Source: Frankiaceae bacterium (GTDB lineage: Bacteria; Actinomycetota; Actinomycetes; Mycobacteriales; SCTD01). Taken from it: a stretch of 15,070 bases of DNA. The notes beneath the pieces were generated by a model. That model made no database searches. It saw only the letters and a program-made list of their open reading frames with translations, and was not told the origin of the DNA. Below, in pieces: positions 13,879-15,070 of this stretch. Numbering within the stretch: position 1 is the stretch's first letter; each line of letters begins with the position of its first letter. The position numbers were made by a program, and so were the translations under genes. The stretch spans positions 1 to 15,070 of the forward strand of contig JAJAYV010000296.1 of the NCBI GenBank assembly GCA_026786045.1, written 5' to 3'.

Positions 13879-15070
13879 GTGAGCCTGGCGCTCTACCGCA
13901 AGTACCGGCCGGCCAGCTTCGCCGACGTGAAGGGCCAGGCCCACGTCACCGAGCCGCTGCGCCAGGCGCTGACGAACGGCCGCATCTCGCACGCCTACCT
14001 CTTCAGCGGCCCGCGCGGCTGCGGCAAGACCTCCAGCGCCCGGATCATGGCCCGTTCGCTCAACTGCGAGCAGGGCCCGACGCCGGACCCGTGCGGGACG
14101 TGCGACTCCTGCGTCGCGCTGGCGCCGAACGGCCCCGGCTCGCTGGACGTCATCGAGATCGACGCGGCCTCGCACAACGGCGTCGACGACGCCCGTGACC
14201 TGCGGGAGCGGGCCTTCTTCGCGCCGGTCTCCAGCCGCTACAAGGTCTACATCATCGACGAGGCCCACATGGTCACGTCGGCGGCGTTCAACGCGCTGCT
14301 GAAGCTGGTCGAGGAGCCGCCGGACTTCGTGAAGTTCGTCTTCGCGACGACCGAGCCCGAGAACGTCCTGCAGACGATCCGCTCGCGCACCCACCACTAC
14401 CCCTTCCGGTTGATGTCGCCGAAGGCGCTGACCGAGCTGCTCACCGGCGTCGCCGAGTCCGAGGGCATCCCGATCGACAGCACCGTCATCCCGCTGGTCG
14501 TACGAGCGGCAGCCGGGAGCGCGCGCGACGGGCTGTCGATCCTGGACCAGGTGCTGGCCTCCGCCGGACCGGACGGCGTGACCCGCGAGGGCGCCGCGGC
14601 GCTGCTCGGCGTCACCCCCGACGCGCTGCTCGACGGGATCGTCGACGCCTTCGCCGCCCACGACGCCGCGGCGGTGTTCTCGCTGCTCGACCAGGTCATG
14701 GAGGGCGGCCACGACCCGCGCCGCTTCGCGACCGACGTGCTCGAGCGGCTGCGCGACCTCATCGTGCTCGAAGCCGTGCCCGACGCCGGGGCGACCGGGC
14801 TGCTCGACTGCCCCGCCGACCAGCTCGACCGGATGGGCCGCCAGGCGCTCGCGATGGGCACCGCCGGGCTGTCGCGCGCGGCCGACCTCTTCCATGCGGG
14901 GCTGGTCGAGATGCGCGGCAAGACCACTCCGCGGCTGCTGCTCGAGCTGGTCTGCGCGCGGGTGCTGCTGCCCGCCGCGAGCGCCGACGACGGCGCGGTG
15001 CTCTCGCGGCTCGAGCGGCTGGAGCGCCGGCTCGAGATCGGCGGCGTTCCGGCGCCGGCGCCCACCCGGC
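13879..15070 (+). CDS. dnaX: DNA polymerase III gamma/tau subunit (5' part, runs off window)
   Basis: The AAA+ clamp-loader subunit of the replicative polymerase, which loads the beta sliding clamp. GTG 13879 is set by a GAGGAGG ribosome-binding site at 13866-13872, six bases upstream, and the protein begins SLALYRKYRP as in the family. About 397 residues are visible: Walker A GPRGCGKT (44-51), zinc-binding cysteines C63, C72, C75 and C78, Walker B IIDEAH (125-130), sensor-1 region FATTEP (155-160), and the arginine-finger region RSRT (168-171). Domain III follows, and a charged region SRLERLERRLE begins at the window end, where the tau-specific part should start. The gene is incomplete at 15070. 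Whether a short gamma form is made cannot be seen. Confidence 0.97.
   Translation, partial: MSLALYRKYRPASFADVKGQAHVTEPLRQALTNGRISHAYLFSGPRGCGKTSSARIMARSLNCEQGPTPDPCGTCDSCVALAPNGPGSLDVIEIDAASHNGVDDARDLRERAFFAPVSSRYKVYIIDEAHMVTSAAFNALLKLVEEPPDFVKFVFATTEPENVLQTIRSRTHHYPFRLMSPKALTELLTGVAESEGIPIDSTVIPLVVRAAAGSARDGLSILDQVLASAGPDGVTREGAAALLGVTPDALLDGIVDAFAAHDAAAVFSLLDQVMEGGHDPRRFATDVLERLRDLIVLEAVPDAGATGLLDCPADQLDRMGRQALAMGTAGLSRAADLFHAGLVEMRGKTTPRLLLELVCARVLLPAASADDGAVLSRLERLERRLEIGGVPAPAPTR

Overview
This is a chromosomal window from a high-GC actinobacterium. The evidence is GC-rich coding throughout, frequent GTG starts, and the linked trio tRNA-Ser(GGA), small SRP RNA and dnaX, which is an actinobacterial landmark. 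The sequence does not fix the genus; a Geodermatophilus-, Blastococcus- or Pseudonocardia-like lineage is only a guess.

Layout. (1) Positions 2-1348 (+) hold the 3' part of a membrane cytochrome b / molybdopterin oxidoreductase gene. It is cut by the window edge and split by an in-frame TAA at 710-712. A small cupin gene (1387-1719) and a doubtful 36-codon ORF follow. (2) Positions 2001-10626 form a dicarboxylate / hydroxy-acid (tartrate, malate) utilisation island. It contains a tartrate/D-malate dehydrogenase (-), a TauE/SafE membrane carrier (+), a CitA/DcuS-type sensor kinase with its CitB/DcuR-type regulator (-, coupled by ATGA overlap), an enolase-superfamily D-tartrate dehydratase (+), and a tripartite tricarboxylate transporter tctC-tctB-tctA (-). 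(3) Positions 10879-13350 (-) encode a soluble PAS-PAS-PAS-GGDEF-EAL cyclic-di-GMP protein. (4) Positions 13580-15070 hold housekeeping genes: tRNA-Ser(GGA) with a terminator hairpin (-), the SRP RNA (+), and the 5' part of dnaX (+).

How the island could work (inference from families). The lipoprotein TctC captures an extracellular dicarboxylate, and TctA/TctB import it. The dehydratase converts D-tartrate to oxaloacetate. The dehydrogenase acts on other tartrate stereoisomers or on D-malate. The kinase senses the acid outside the cell through its extracytoplasmic PAS domain, and its regulator would switch on the divergently read dehydratase gene and the transporter operon. A similar sequence lies in front of both targets (6272-6291 and 10693-10710) and is a candidate common operator.

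Main oddities: the nonsense codon in the first gene; the loss of a normal stop in the tartrate dehydratase gene, so that its frame runs about 146 bp antisense into the end of tctA; a strong hairpin between tctC and tctB; and several short intergenic repeats. I found no CRISPR array, insertion sequence, phage gene or clearly unprecedented system.
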